Positions 63,462 to 64,000 of a stretch of 64,000 nucleotides of DNA are shown piece after piece. The DNA comes from Sporothrix humicola. Taxonomy: Eukaryota; Ascomycota; Sordariomycetes; Ophiostomatales; Ophiostomataceae. Below the pieces are notes generated by a model. The model saw nothing but the letters and a program-made list of their open reading frames with translations, had not been told where the DNA came from and ran no database searches. Position 1 is the stretch's first letter. Each line of letters opens with the position of its first letter. The stretch spans positions 1 to 64,000 of the forward strand of contig WNYE01000053.1 of assembly GCA_021396245.1 (NCBI GenBank). Reading direction: 5' to 3'. Position numbers and translations under genes: made by a program.

Positions 63462-64000
63462 GAGAGCCTCCCTGAGAGTGGCAGTAGTTGGTGGGACGGT
63501 CAGAATTTTGACGGGTTTCTTGATGGCTCGTTTGGCAATTTTTTGACATTTTTTGATACCCCTTGCAGGTTTTTTGAGGAATCTTTTTAGAGGAGAATGG
63601 GGGACAGCGCTGGGCAGCAACAAAGAGAGGAGTAGCATAACATCTGAATTTGTGCACTCGGCAATGGTGGCGTCTGAAGAAAAGGGGAGGGTTTTCGTGC
63701 GTTGCAGATAATCTCAACACATTTTTGATCGTTTCCAATACTAAATTCATTTTCATATCCCCATCTCCCAGCCAAGCCGTGTATCAAAATAATTCAATAT
63801 CTATTATTGTAGCACTGTAAATGCACCATAATCAATATGCCACACTTAAGAGGGTTATGATGTGGTCAAGGGGAGTAGGGAGGAGAAAAGCGATTCTTTT
63901 ATGCAGGCTTGAAGCAGTTCTGAGATGATGGTGACAAGATTAAGAGAACAGAGTCTATTAGGGACCTTTGCACCGCATACCTCTTCAGATCGTCCCTCCC
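63462..64000. other. 3' flank of the last gene; no feature seen
   Basis: AT-rich toward the right edge. The minus-strand frame at 63298-63756 overlaps the gene end and has no coding character. Confidence 0.5.

Noticed and set aside
1..64000. tRNA or other RNA genes
   Set aside because: I looked for B-box-like GGTTCRANTCC on both strands. GGTTCGATTCT at about 2070 and 22030 lacks a matching A box and acceptor stem. A tRNAscan run would settle it.
1..64000. MAT1-1-1 alpha-box or MAT1-2-1 HMG-box gene within the window
   Set aside because: No frame shows either motif, although sla2 is present.
1..64000. CRISPR array, bacterial operon or integrated virus
   Set aside because: No spaced direct repeats of the right form and no such genes; the gene set is fungal nuclear.

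Overview
The window reads as nuclear DNA of a filamentous ascomycete (Pezizomycotina, probably Sordariomycetes). The conserved genes are eukaryotic and carry short GT-AG introns (52-208 nt) with CTRAY-type branch sites. Coding regions are GC-rich, 5' flanks are CT-rich, and the first 540 bases carry a repeat-induced point mutation (RIP) signature. I name no species.

Layout. 1-540 is a RIP-mutated relic, followed by gene-free sequence to 2.66 kb. 2.66-6.05 kb holds the five-exon endocytic adaptor gene sla2 (minus). It is divergent from rev3 (plus, 6.9-11.9 kb), the catalytic subunit of DNA polymerase zeta. 12.6-20.9 kb carries four unrecognised genes: an Ala-rich protein (minus), a small membrane protein (plus) and two tandem minus-strand orphans. 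20.9-35.0 kb is a gene desert with one small plausible gene at 26.3 kb. 35.0-36.9 kb encodes a 14-TM MFS transporter. 36.9-45.0 kb is a second gene-poor block. 45.0-50.3 kb has a Gln/Pro-rich coiled-coil protein, preceded by an in-frame upstream ORF, and then the proteasome-associated deubiquitinase ubp6. 53.1-56.7 kb encodes an importin-7/8 type karyopherin (nmd5/sxm1). 57.7-58.4 kb is the Arp2/3 subunit ARPC4 (arc19). The right end (59.6-63.5 kb) holds two divergently transcribed paralogs with a PD-(D/E)XK-like core, resembling the fungal DUF7924 family.

Working together. sla2 and arc19 both serve actin-driven endocytosis, but they lie 50 kb apart and look like ordinary housekeeping neighbours. 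No metabolic cluster is apparent. sla2 is the classic flank of the ascomycete mating-type locus, but I found no alpha-box or HMG-box gene here, so any MAT locus would lie left of base 1. The most unusual item is the head-to-head paralog pair. It shares an intron position and an ECK motif, and one copy has Asn where the other has the putative acidic metal ligand.

Limits. All gene models are hand-spliced from the sequence. Intron boundaries in the conserved genes are well supported by family similarity. Those in the orphan genes are not.
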